Positions 33,923-43,569 of a stretch of DNA of 64,000 bases are shown in pieces. The stretch is from Symsagittifera roscoffensis (lineage: Eukaryota > Xenacoelomorpha > Acoela > Convolutidae), in assembly GCF_963678635.1 (NCBI RefSeq), contig NC_087071.1, positions 40,687,797 to 40,751,796 of the forward strand. Direction: 5' to 3'. Positions within the stretch are counted from its first letter, which is position 1. The number at the start of each line of letters is the position of its first letter. The notes beneath the pieces are model-generated. The model ran no database searches. It saw only the letters and a list, made by a program, of their open reading frames with translations, and was not told the origin of the DNA. The translations under genes and the position numbers were made by a program.

Positions 33923-36844
33923 TCAAGACCGCGTACACGACATGTTCGCGTATCCAGGGGATGTAGTGAACACCACCTTCGTCTTGGAGCCGAATCTCGA
34001 GACAACATTCTCTTGCACCTCATTCATCGCCGCAAACAACGTCTGAATGGCTTCCCATATCTTCCTCGGTGTTGGTTCATTGCCCTTCAGCTGCTCAAGA
34101 AGTCCTGCCGCGTGCAGATGATCATTCATTCCTGCAAACAATAGCAGCTCAGGCTCACAGGGCATCTCCGACTTTATTGCCACCACTAGAGTTAACATCT
34201 GGTTTAGTTCGGCTCCTGGCAAAGAGTATATCAGAGTCTCCGGCCAAAACAGCTTAGGAGACGTTCCTTCGAAGTCTGATCCCGCCACAATGACTACCCT
34301 TGCAGCACCTGGATCTGCTCTATCGTAAACTGCCAAAGTCTTGGCCAGCTGGGTGCTCCCACAGGGCTTCCCGTACCTGGGATCTTCCGCCAATTTCGAG
34401 CCTTCGTACGCGGCATCTGGCAATTCCATTTCCCCCGGATTCAGCAGCTTGTCCACCACCCTCAATTGTGCCGGGGTCGCCAATCTGATCCTGGCGATGC
34501 TCGTTCGGTGTTTGGGGGGTTCTGCTATGAGTCCAGGACTCCCCAGCAGCTTGAGAGGTCTATAGTTGATGGGTCCCATGATCGCTTTCGTGGGAATTCC
34601 GGTCAGGTCCGCGGTCTCCATCAGTTTTGCTCTCGAGAAGTGCGTCTCATGAGCCTTCAACCAGTCCACGCAATGGTGTCTGCTCAAGTCTTCGTGCGAC
34701 ACTCGTTCAATACCCAGAGTCTCCGCCAATTCTCGCCTGCATTCCAAACCTTCTAGGTCCAGCCCTTTCACCTTCTCTGGATATCTCAAGCGAGCGGTCT
34801 CCATAGGCCTCTCCACCCGCTTGCTCTCTGCCACTACCACTGAGGATATTGCCGAACCTGGAGGCGTTGATGACGTCACCTCCTCAGACTCCATTGGCGT
34901 GGCACTCGGCAATCTGGCCTGGTTGCTCCTTGAGCTGTCTCTAGTGTCGACTCTCGGTCCCAAACGACTAGACAAGGCCCTCGAGGCAAGGAATGGTGGG
35001 TTCGGAGGTGGCCCCAATGTGAATTGGGCCGTCTCTAGCAGATCCGCCTCTAGCGCATTTATGTGTCCTTGAAAGACGTCATTCAGCCACTCTGCTCCCC
35101 TCGGTCTGTCGAAGTGGATTCCATCACTGGAGGTGTCTTCAGGGAATCCCGCTTGCTCCATGCGCTCCGCCACGTCCAACAATCTGATGGGGAGCACACT
35201 CTTCCGGTGGATTTCTCGGATCACCCCGTTTAGGTTCCGCACCTTCTCGTTCTTTTCCAAGGCGTGCTGATCGAACTTCATGTTATAAGGGACAGTACAT
35301 ACTGTCAACAGGATGGGATCCATCTGGATCCTCAGTTCATCAAGAAGGCAGCTCATCTTGTCGTGCAGCCTCGTTACTTTCCTCGCTTCTCCCCTTGATA
35401 CATCATTCGTTCCGATCATCAGGGTCACCGTGTATACTTTTGTCATTCCTAGTATCTCAAGCGTTGCCAATATCTGTGGCGTGGCAGCTCCAGCGAAACT
35501 CAAGATTCCTGTCTGCCAGTGCGATTGGATCCGGGTCAACACCCGCACTAGGCTGTCCCCTATAATCAGGTGGACCGCGCCTTCTGGCACACGGGGTGGC
35601 GCAAGATATTCCACCCAGGCTGCATCATGAAAGCAATCCCTACTGGCCTTCTGTTCCGCATTCCAATCCAGCCGATTGTGCCTGTGGTACCTCTTTTCGG
35701 TGTTCTTCTTATAACTCGAGATCATGACGCTCCTGACCGGCTGTTCCCTCCACGTTGGAGGAAGCTCCGCCCTTGCCGACTTTTCACGACTTCTCTGCCG
35801 CAATCTCTCGCTCAGCTCCTTCAGACGCGACGAGCTGCCGCTCACCTGACTACCGCTCGAGGTCGAGGTTGGGGTATATCCCGGCAGTACCACATCCATC
35901 AGCGGGCGTATGGGTTGTGTTTCTAAGCTACGCAAGGAGGACGTTGCTTCATTCGGTATCCAGACTTCCAACCCTTCACTCATGTGTTCTCGAGCCTCGC
36001 GGTCAAGGTTGAACCGTCCTCTTGCCCTGGGGGCTTCATCCACTTCCATGCGTGATTCTGGCCTCGAGCTGGTAACCACTCGCTCCTTTGGCCGGGCTCC
36101 CTTCTGTGCATCAAGTTCACGTTGTCGTTGTTCTATTCTCTCCATCTCCGACTTCAGTTGCTCACAATTCGCGGCATTCTCCCGCACCCTTAGTTCCTGC
36201 TGATGTTCAGCCCGCAGCATCTCAAGCAACCTCAGAGTCTGATCTCGTTCGTTGACCGCCTAGTCCCTTTCCAGCTGAGCCTTTTCCCGATCCAGCTTAG
36301 CCTGATCCCGATCGAGGTTCGCCTTGTTCCTTTCCCTCTGCGTCTTCTCGAGCTCTTTCTTTAGAACACCAAGATCTGGATATGCCTCAGTCGTCTGTTG
36401 CGCTCGCATCATCGATGGCACCTTACTCGAGCTCTGGCCTGTCGATCTTGCTGATGGCCTAGTTGGTAGTGGGAATTCTCCTGCGCCATATTCGGTATTG
36501 TTACTCAGGCCAGGATTCCTTGCCAAGTCAAAGCCCCTTACTCCTCCATCCACATTCCAAGACAACCATCTGGTCTGTTCCTGATTTGATATTCCCTCGG
36601 TGGTGTAGCCGACCATCAAGACAGCCTCCGTCGCAGACTCCCTGCACTCACCCTGTTCTTCCAACTGGAGGATGGCATTCAGCATCACCGCCATTCTCTC
36701 GTCTATCTGGGTATAATCCAGGTCCCTCAGGCGTCTGTACAGCTCATCGAGAGTAGGCTTCTTCAGGGCCGCGGGCATGGATTTCCAGAACCTGTCTGCC
36801 ATTCTCTGTGACTTCGGGATGTATTCAAGTATTAACCAGCTCAA
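33923..36844 (-). pseudogene. Element B accessory ORF with SGNH-hydrolase domain
   Basis: The two frames 36260-36844 and 33923-36229 are the same frame separated by a single TAG. The first ends in a heptad-like coiled coil (ANLDRDQ, AKLDREK, AQLERD). In the 768-codon part the SGNH/GDSL fold blocks appear in order: LIIGDSLVRV (residues 221-230, nucleophile Ser), FAGAAT, MIGTNDVSRG (GxND, 273-276) and SSDGIHFDRP (catalytic Asp369/His372). Near 646-760 a second, degenerate set appears: VIVAGSDFEG, LLLFAGMNDHL, VVFTTSPGY. SGNH enzymes hydrolyse esters of lipids or sugars. The substrate here is unknown. The gene lies where retroviruses keep env. Confidence 0.78.
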
Positions 36845-37294
36845 GAATTACCTTACCGACTCAAGAATTACTCAACTCAAGAATTCTCTAGAAATGTTCC
36901 CTGCAAATACTTGCTGCAGGTGTCGATTATCGCGAGTTCAATCAAGACTTCCCTTTCTGTCTCTCGCTTGAGTATAGTTGGATTTTCAACTTTGTTTATC
37001 AAACTTGATCTGAAAACAGAAACCATATTAAGACTTAATATGTCATGTTTCTAACCTAGAAACCCCCCTTTTACCAGTATGGTTAAAATCTTATCATTTT
37101 CATTCCACTTAAAACAATTCAATTGGAATTTCCTTAAAAGCATGCAGATTCATTTTATGTTTTAGCACCGTTAATCCTTCTAAAATCAATTGTCATGCCA
37201 ATCGCGTCTTAAGATCCCTTTACCTGTGCCGCACCCCAGTACCTAACTCAAGACTCCTCCCTCACGCCCAACTCGAGACCCCCGTGTGCCCAAC
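36845..37294 (-). other. Element B spacer between pol and accessory ORF
   Basis: About 450 bases without a coding frame. Three copies of ACTCAAGAATT(A/C) lie at 36839-36883. A splice acceptor or other signal for expressing the downstream ORFs could be here. I cannot identify one. Confidence 0.4.
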
Positions 37295-39838
37295 TCAGGC
37301 GATGCTCAAGTAGTATTTCTTGTGAAGATACACCATTATCTCAGTTTCCGCGAAGACTACGTGTAGGATAGCGTACATTTCCCTTGAGCTCAGTTTGCCC
37401 CTGTTTGGGTCATACACCGGCATTGAGACCTCCGTTAATCCTCTTTCAATCATGAAGTCTCGTAGTCTTGTTATTGCCAACATCACGTGTTCGGGATCAA
37501 TTGTGATCCTGTCATTGACCCTCGTCACTAGGAAGCACAGATGTTTGCCCGGGACTTGTGCTACTGATGGTGGAAGCGCTGCCATCCCTCCCAGTCCTGG
37601 TCTCTGTCTGAACAGAAACTCCACATTCTGGTACTCCCTTTTGAAGTCAGCTTCCAATCTTGATTTGAAACTCATGTCCGCCGTGACGCAGATCGCGCTA
37701 GTCCTGTTTGACAGGATGAAGTCGCTATCCGTTATCATGATGTTTTCCGAGTACTCATTGGGTATTTCAAACTTCGTTTTGAAATTCCGACCTATGGTAG
37801 GCTCTGGCTCTTCTTCTTCCAGTTCCAATTCGCTTAATTCTCTCACTTCCTTGAGCTTCTTTATCATCAAAGTTTCGGTGTGGGTAAGTCCTACCCCCAC
37901 TCCCCGGACAAAAATATTTTTCGACGTCCCCGTCGATGTTGTCGGGTCTGAATTGCCCGGAGGAATGTCCAGTGGCCTGTCTGTTGCCGTCCATCCGAAA
38001 AGAGGGTCCTCTTTCTTCATATAATTTGCCGATGACACGTCGACTTGTTGAATGCTTTGTCCTTCGTGGCTCTCGTCTTTGACATCGCGCATCCACTCTA
38101 GTATCCTCAAGTTCTTGTTCTCCCTCCTCTCTATCTCACTCTGTTCGAGATCCGTCTCCAATTCTGGTGTCGAGTAGTCTTCCTGCGGATAGTGTCCACC
38201 ATCGTCAATGAGCTGCCATTCCTCTTCGGCTTCCAGTTCGCCTGCACTCAGTAGTTCCGCGCCCAATTTGTCTGGCTGTATCTTATCGATCAAGAAGTCA
38301 TCCCCGTATCTGTTGTACATCATGCTGGTCCGTTTACGATTGCCAGTCCTGGTTCCCGGTGGTATTGGTCGATCTGGCTCCATCCACTTCGGCACCTCAT
38401 CTTGCTCCGGGTCGTTCCAGTCTTCTTCTACAAACGATCCTGCTTCAGACTCCACCTCTATCTTTTCATTGTCGTCTAAACTCAAGTTCTCATTAACATC
38501 ATTTTTCTCTCTGGTGCCTTTTTCATTCACTTCACACGCTGGCTCTACCACCAGGTACTCGAGACCCTCCATGTCCTTCGGTATGCACCAGTCCTCCGGG
38601 GACGGAACGTGAGGCTTCAGATTTTCATAATGTGCTGCTCGCCCAGTACTCAAGCGGTAGAACCGTCCTTGTTGATGAACTTCCGTTATCATGAATGGTC
38701 CCCTCCACTTCTTGAGTAGTTTCTTCGTTCCCTTGGGCGGTATGACATTTTGATAGACCCACACGTATTGGCCCACCTCATATGGCTTTGCTTGTAATAT
38801 TTTTTCGTCATATTTTCTGCGTTGCCTCATTTGCGCTTGCGCCGTGTTCCTCCTGCATAGCTCGTTTAGCTCCTGTTGTCTTTTGATCGCTTCTTTCACG
38901 TATGCCTGAGGCGACGTCCTTTTCCCCTCGTATTCCGGGTAAAAGAATGTCAGAGTCATTGCTCTCTCCCTGCCCGTCAACATCATGAAGGGACTGGTGC
39001 CCGTCGTTGAGTGCTGTGTACTGTTGTAGGCCCCTACTACCTGAGGCAGGTATTTATCCCAGTCCGTCATGTATCTTGAGCAGTACACCCTTAACATGTT
39101 GACCAGTGTCCTGTTCTGTCTCTCTACCAACCCGTTGGTCTGTGGATGGTAGGTTGTCGAGTGTGCTTGAGCAATGTGCGATCTCCTCATCAATTCTTTT
39201 GTCAAGTCCCCCACAAAAGCTTTGCCGTTGTCGGACTGGAAAGTCATTGGACAACCATACCGCGATATCCAATGCGTTATCAGAGGATCACATGTCTCCT
39301 CGGCCGAGGCTGTCTGGCACGGAACCGCTTCCGCCAACTTTGTGAAGTGATCTATTATAACCAGTATCTGGTTATATCCCGACTCCGTCATGCAGATTTT
39401 TTGATGGTCTATCTGCACCACTTCATTGAACTCTGAGCTCTCGACGGACTTGAGAGGAAACTTCATCTTCCTTTGGACTTTTACCTGGAGGCATGCCAAG
39501 CAGGCATTCACCCATCTCTCGCAAGCTTTTCTCATTCCTGGCCAATCAAACCTGTGAAGTATCCTTTGTTGTACTTTATCTATCCCCTGGTGTCCCATCT
39601 GGTCGTGCGATCTGAAAAGCACCTCCGTTTGATACAATTGTGGCAGTATGATGAGGTTGTGTTTGTGTAATATCTTCTCCTCATCTTTCCTCTTGCATGC
39701 TACCACCCCATCAGCTGTGTGGTAGAGTAAGTCTTTCTTCTCTTTGTAGAACTGGCTCAAGATCTTGTAGCTGTCTTCCTCGAGTTCCCCCTTCTCCTTG
39801 ACCCCCGACTGGATCCATTTGGAGAGGTTACTTGTCAT
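37295..39838 (-). CDS. Element B Pol: integrase with macrodomain-like C-terminus
   Basis: An 847-codon frame. The zinc region is RSHDQMGHQGIDK with ACLACLQVK (residues about 75-120). The DDE core is VQIDHQKI (about 143), QSDNGKAF (about 203) and GLVERQNRTL (about 239), all three acids present. A GPY/F-like module follows (KKWRGPFMITEVHQQGRFY). After a long acidic linker, the last ~150 residues (ENIMITDSDFILSNRTSAIC, HLCFLVTR, VSMPVYDPNRGKL, AILHVVFAETEIMVYLHKK) follow the strand/helix order of the TARG1/OARD1 class of macrodomain. The glycine-rich ADP-ribose loops and catalytic Asp of TARG1 are not conserved. Translation from upstream is blocked by TAG at 39878-39880. Confidence 0.8.
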   Translation of the reverse strand: MTSNLSKWIQSGVKEKGELEEDSYKILSQFYKEKKDLLYHTADGVVACKRKDEEKILHKHNLIILPQLYQTEVLFRSHDQMGHQGIDKVQQRILHRFDWPGMRKACERWVNACLACLQVKVQRKMKFPLKSVESSEFNEVVQIDHQKICMTESGYNQILVIIDHFTKLAEAVPCQTASAEETCDPLITHWISRYGCPMTFQSDNGKAFVGDLTKELMRRSHIAQAHSTTYHPQTNGLVERQNRTLVNMLRVYCSRYMTDWDKYLPQVVGAYNSTQHSTTGTSPFMMLTGRERAMTLTFFYPEYEGKRTSPQAYVKEAIKRQQELNELCRRNTAQAQMRQRRKYDEKILQAKPYEVGQYVWVYQNVIPPKGTKKLLKKWRGPFMITEVHQQGRFYRLSTGRAAHYENLKPHVPSPEDWCIPKDMEGLEYLVVEPACEVNEKGTREKNDVNENLSLDDNEKIEVESEAGSFVEEDWNDPEQDEVPKWMEPDRPIPPGTRTGNRKRTSMMYNRYGDDFLIDKIQPDKLGAELLSAGELEAEEEWQLIDDGGHYPQEDYSTPELETDLEQSEIERRENKNLRILEWMRDVKDESHEGQSIQQVDVSSANYMKKEDPLFGWTATDRPLDIPPGNSDPTTSTGTSKNIFVRGVGVGLTHTETLMIKKLKEVRELSELELEEEEPEPTIGRNFKTKFEIPNEYSENIMITDSDFILSNRTSAICVTADMSFKSRLEADFKREYQNVEFLFRQRPGLGGMAALPPSVAQVPGKHLCFLVTRVNDRITIDPEHVMLAITRLRDFMIERGLTEVSMPVYDPNRGKLSSREMYAILHVVFAETEIMVYLHKKYYLSIA
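37900..37910 (-). promoter_or_regulatory. Internal copy of polypurine motif TGTCCGGGGAG
   Basis: It lies inside the integrase/macrodomain linker, read in frame as FVRGV (TTT GTC CGG GGA GTG). Element C has the same motif at the same place (56980-56990). Confidence 0.6.
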
Positions 39839-39877
39839 TTTGTCATTCTTTTGGGCTCTTATTAGGTCTGACAGCCT

Positions 39878-40209
39878 CTATCTTGCCTTGACATGCTCCT
39901 TTAGCGCCATGATCTGTCCATTCATCTCACCAGGGTTGTGGATGTCATCACTCAGCTTCACGCATATCATCCTTTTCATGATTTTCATATCATCTTCTGG
40001 CACCAGATTCGTTCTGACGTTTGAGTTGCATGATAATTCCCTGAATGGCTTCCTTGAAACCGCAATTTTCTCAAGTTCTTCACCACCTCGTATCTCCTGT
40101 ACGTCCAGATTGTACGTTCCTGAAGATGGATCCGTCTGTAACTCCCTGTCGTGGTGCCTTGTTTTCTCTCCGCCAATATCATGCACAGACTGTTTTGGTT
40201 TTCGCTGCT
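39878..40209 (-). pseudogene. Element B Pol: linker into integrase, broken
   Basis: The frame 39878-40186 matches the part of element C's Pol before the integrase (C: DLETIAVSKRSISLL; here ELEKIAVSRKPFREL, then GEMNGQIMALKEHVKAR). It is offset from the RT frame by a shift near 40210-40230. It ends at a TAG where C has a Tyr codon (KARYRLSDL), and then reads on in frame into the integrase. Confidence 0.75.
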
Positions 40210-43200
40210 CTAATCCGAGTCTTCATCCCATTCTTCTCGCTCCCCGGACAATTTTCCTTCTCCGGTTTCTTCTTCCGTGAACATGGAACACTCCCCGGAC
40301 TCTTGACCTAGTCCCAGGTGTTCAGTATCTTCTTTGAACGTCACTTTCTTTTTCCTAACCTTGGTCTGCTCCAGAATGTTTTCGGGGATTTTGTCAACTA
40401 GTGACCGCACGACATCTTTGCTGTCAGTGACGCTTCCTCTTGAGGAGTCAGTATTGTTCACTGTTTCTTTTCTCCGAAGTATAGTGACTTCCGGTTCCTC
40501 TTGACCCTTCTCTTGGACCACGGGCTTCTCATCTGATAGTTTCTCGAGCAACCTCATTAAGTCATCATCTATCTGTGCAGTTCCTGCTTCTACCTGGTTA
40601 AGATCATAGCCTTTTGCCTTGAGCGTCTCCCTCACGATCTTCGACTTTAGTATTATTTCTATCGGAATCCTTCTGCTCTTCTTAAAGATGGTCTTTTCTG
40701 GAGGTTCTTTAGGTAATTCAGGATGATCTTCAATCGGTTTGCCTGATTTGTCCAGCCATCTCGTGAGTGGAAGACTGTCGTACGTTTCCTTGTCCATGAA
40801 GGAGAAGCCATCTTTGACTTCAGGTCTGTCTGCCTCTCTTTGCTCTTGTCTCTCATAGAACTCCGTCTTCTTACTCAAGCTGTCGGCAATCTGATGTTTA
40901 TCTCGTGTTCTATGCTCAATTATCATGTTGTATCCGTCCAGGCGAACTATCCACCTCCCAATGTAACTTTGGTCCATTGAGTACGTTTTCAGCCAGCTCA
41001 GTGCTCCATTGTCGACTCGCAACTTGAATGGCTCACTGCCCAGGTATGCCCTGTATTTCTCGACAAAGGTAACCACCGCGAACATCTCTGCTTTCGGTGC
41101 TCCGTACTTCATTTCCGTGTCACTCAGGACTTTGCTCCCGTACGCTATTGGTCTCAAGACTGTCTTCCCATTCCATTCTTGTTCTTGATGGAGATTTCCA
41201 GAAATCGCGACTACCGACGCATCCGTGTCCAGCACGTACATCCCTTTCTCAGTCGGCATACCCAGTAATGGTGCCTCACATAGCTCTTTCTTTATTCTCT
41301 GGAATGACTCTTCTGCTGCGTTGTTCCACGTGAACTTCTTGCCCTTGTGTCTCATTAATTGTTGCATCGGGTATACCTTGTCCGCATAGCCTTTGATGAA
41401 CTCTCTATAATAGTTAGCGAAACCCAGGAAGCTCATCAACTGGTGTTCTGTCTTCGGTGATTTCCAGGTTAGGACTGCTTCCACGGCGTCCGGATCAGGT
41501 CTGATGCCGTGCTTGTCTACCATCCTGCCCAAGTATTTTATTGAGTCCTTGAGTATCTCGCACTTTGATGGTTTACACTTTAGCCCCGACCTTCTCATGC
41601 ATGCGAACACTTCGTCAAGTCTCTCAATGTAGTCTTCCAATGTGGGCGTCGCTATTACCACGTCATCCACGTAGCACATTACCAGATTGCCATACTTCTT
41701 CGTCACGCCTATCAGCGCGTGTGCCATCAACCGCTGAAACGTGGCTGTGGCGTTGCAAAGTCCAAACGGCATCCGTTTCCATTGAAACAGACCCAACTCG
41801 CAGGCGAACCCTGTCTTGTCCCTGTCCTGCTTCCTTAGTGGTACCTGCCAAAAGGCCGAGCCTAAATCAAGAGTCGTAAAAAATTTTGCATCACCTAACT
41901 TCGAGAGGCTCTCATCAATCCTAGGTATGGGATAGGCATCCTTCACCGTGACGGAGTTCAGGTATCGAAAGTCACAACAAAACCTCAACTGGTCGCCTTT
42001 CTTTTTGACCATCACTACTCCACACGCCCACGGTGACTTGGATGGTTCTATCATGTCATACTCTAGTAACGTCTCGATTTCTTTTCTACACGCCTCCGAT
42101 TTGTGTGGGGTCATGCGCCTCGCCCCCTCCCTGTGCGGTACCGCGTTCTCCTCAAGTTCTATTTCATGCTCAACAAAATTACAACACCCGATATCCGCTT
42201 TATGCCTCGAAAAAACTTCTTCGTTCCGCTCTAGTACGTCCTTGATGGCTTCGAGCTGTTCATCTTTCAGTTTGCCCCTCAAATGTTCAATCTCCGGCAG
42301 AACCAGTTTATCAGTTTGCATTTCATCTAGTGTGGGCCGCTCTGGAAAGTTCGAACAGCTCGACAGCCCATCGTCTGTCTCTGACTTAAGTGATTTAACA
42401 AGACCTGAAGAATCTTTTATTTTCTGCAATCGTCTCAAGATACAAATTTTGTCCCTATGATTGGGACAATCAACAACTTCATTTTGTTTTGAGTTCTCCG
42501 TTGTTTCATATCGGGTTTTAACCGGTAAAGCATATCCCAGTTTCCTCCCTCTCTGTATCGTGATCGGTATATCAAGAGTATTCAACAAGACACTGACGCA
42601 GAGGCCGCTCTTCGTTATCGAGAAGGATCTTCCTAAAACAGCAGCACTTTGACTATTAGGATTCGGAACTATACACACTTGCTTGTTGTCACTTAGTTCA
42701 TTGTAATTTTTCATCCTCAAGCCTACGATTGCCGCTTCATTCGCCTTTAGCCTCACCCTCCTACTCAAGAATACCGGTGCTTTAGTTTCCTTTGCCATTA
42801 TTAAATTTACCGGTTTGATTGCGTACCTCCTATCCGGGTTCCGTATCCTGAACATTGCGTTATTTAGATCAATCGTTACGTCGAAATTCCTGATGAAGTC
42901 TCTGCCCAAAATGAATTGGTCAGATTCATCTAGGTTTTCTACCACGAGAAAGCTCATCCACAGGTTACGTTCCCCCAAATTGAGGGCTATTATCGGCGTC
43001 CTGCCCAGCACCCGAAGTGCCCCTTTTTTTGCAGCTGACAGCCATATTCTCGAGTCTATCAAATCACCTTTGTCAAAGCCCATCCGTTCCCAAGTTTCGA
43101 TTGGTATGACGCTCAAGACTGCTCCCGTATCAAGTAACCCACGTAACTGAGTCTTTTTGCCACTTATGTCTAGCACGTGCCCTGTCACATCTGCCTCCGT

Positions 43201-43569
43201 CCCGATGTGCATCGCATCTTCTTCAAGCATGGCGCAGTGTCCAATCGATCTCACTTTCAGCTCTTCTTTCCCTACGTAGATTTGCCCAATTAGGTCTTCG
43301 TCACATGTTATCATTGTCTTGGTATAGATGTTGATTCCATCTATATTTAGCATCACCTCGTGTGGACCATAAGCTTCAGTATACCTGTTATCAACACGTA
43401 CCGACTTGCTGCCCCCTCTCGTGAGTAGTGCTCTCAACGCTCTAGAAGTCGTTTGTGGGCTTATACAACTCAAGTAATCTGCGTACACGTCAATGTGCAT
43501 TATTGTCTGGTCGCTCGGTTCGCTCAAGTTTCTGGTTACCTCGTGGCCGCCCACTGTGATTATCGACAT
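40210..43569 (-). CDS. Element B Pol: protease, reverse transcriptase, RNase H
   Basis: A 1119-codon frame. The retropepsin active site is GLLDTGAVLSVIP (about residue 147), with QFILGRDFIRNFDV as second loop. The RT has RFCCDFRYLNSVTVKDAYPI, FTTLDLGSAFWQVPL, MPFGLCNATATFQRLM and the catalytic CYVDDVVIA (about 633). RNase H follows with VLDTDASVVAIS, KAEMFAVVTFVEK, LRVDNGALSWL and HQIADSLSKK (the D-E-D-D set). An unusually long charged linker ends the frame and includes KLSGEREE and ESGECSMF, which carry copies of the polypurine motif. The start ATG overlaps the gag stop (TAATG). Entry is probably by a frame change upstream. Confidence 0.9.
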   Translation of the reverse strand: MSIITVGGHEVTRNLSEPSDQTIMHIDVYADYLSCISPQTTSRALRALLTRGGSKSVRVDNRYTEAYGPHEVMLNIDGINIYTKTMITCDEDLIGQIYVGKEELKVRSIGHCAMLEEDAMHIGTEADVTGHVLDISGKKTQLRGLLDTGAVLSVIPIETWERMGFDKGDLIDSRIWLSAAKKGALRVLGRTPIIALNLGERNLWMSFLVVENLDESDQFILGRDFIRNFDVTIDLNNAMFRIRNPDRRYAIKPVNLIMAKETKAPVFLSRRVRLKANEAAIVGLRMKNYNELSDNKQVCIVPNPNSQSAAVLGRSFSITKSGLCVSVLLNTLDIPITIQRGRKLGYALPVKTRYETTENSKQNEVVDCPNHRDKICILRRLQKIKDSSGLVKSLKSETDDGLSSCSNFPERPTLDEMQTDKLVLPEIEHLRGKLKDEQLEAIKDVLERNEEVFSRHKADIGCCNFVEHEIELEENAVPHREGARRMTPHKSEACRKEIETLLEYDMIEPSKSPWACGVVMVKKKGDQLRFCCDFRYLNSVTVKDAYPIPRIDESLSKLGDAKFFTTLDLGSAFWQVPLRKQDRDKTGFACELGLFQWKRMPFGLCNATATFQRLMAHALIGVTKKYGNLVMCYVDDVVIATPTLEDYIERLDEVFACMRRSGLKCKPSKCEILKDSIKYLGRMVDKHGIRPDPDAVEAVLTWKSPKTEHQLMSFLGFANYYREFIKGYADKVYPMQQLMRHKGKKFTWNNAAEESFQRIKKELCEAPLLGMPTEKGMYVLDTDASVVAISGNLHQEQEWNGKTVLRPIAYGSKVLSDTEMKYGAPKAEMFAVVTFVEKYRAYLGSEPFKLRVDNGALSWLKTYSMDQSYIGRWIVRLDGYNMIIEHRTRDKHQIADSLSKKTEFYERQEQREADRPEVKDGFSFMDKETYDSLPLTRWLDKSGKPIEDHPELPKEPPEKTIFKKSRRIPIEIILKSKIVRETLKAKGYDLNQVEAGTAQIDDDLMRLLEKLSDEKPVVQEKGQEEPEVTILRRKETVNNTDSSRGSVTDSKDVVRSLVDKIPENILEQTKVRKKKVTFKEDTEHLGLGQESGECSMFTEEETGEGKLSGEREEWDEDSD
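40240..40250 (-). promoter_or_regulatory. Internal copy of polypurine motif TGTCCGGGGAG
   Basis: It lies in the RNase H-integrase linker, read as LSGE (TTG TCC GGG GAG), a different frame from the 37900 copy. Confidence 0.6.
40291..40300 (-). promoter_or_regulatory. Internal copy of polypurine core GTCCGGGGAG
   Basis: It lies in the same linker, read as ESGEC (GAG TCC GGG GAG TGT). The core and the following T match the tract beside the LTR. Confidence 0.6.
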
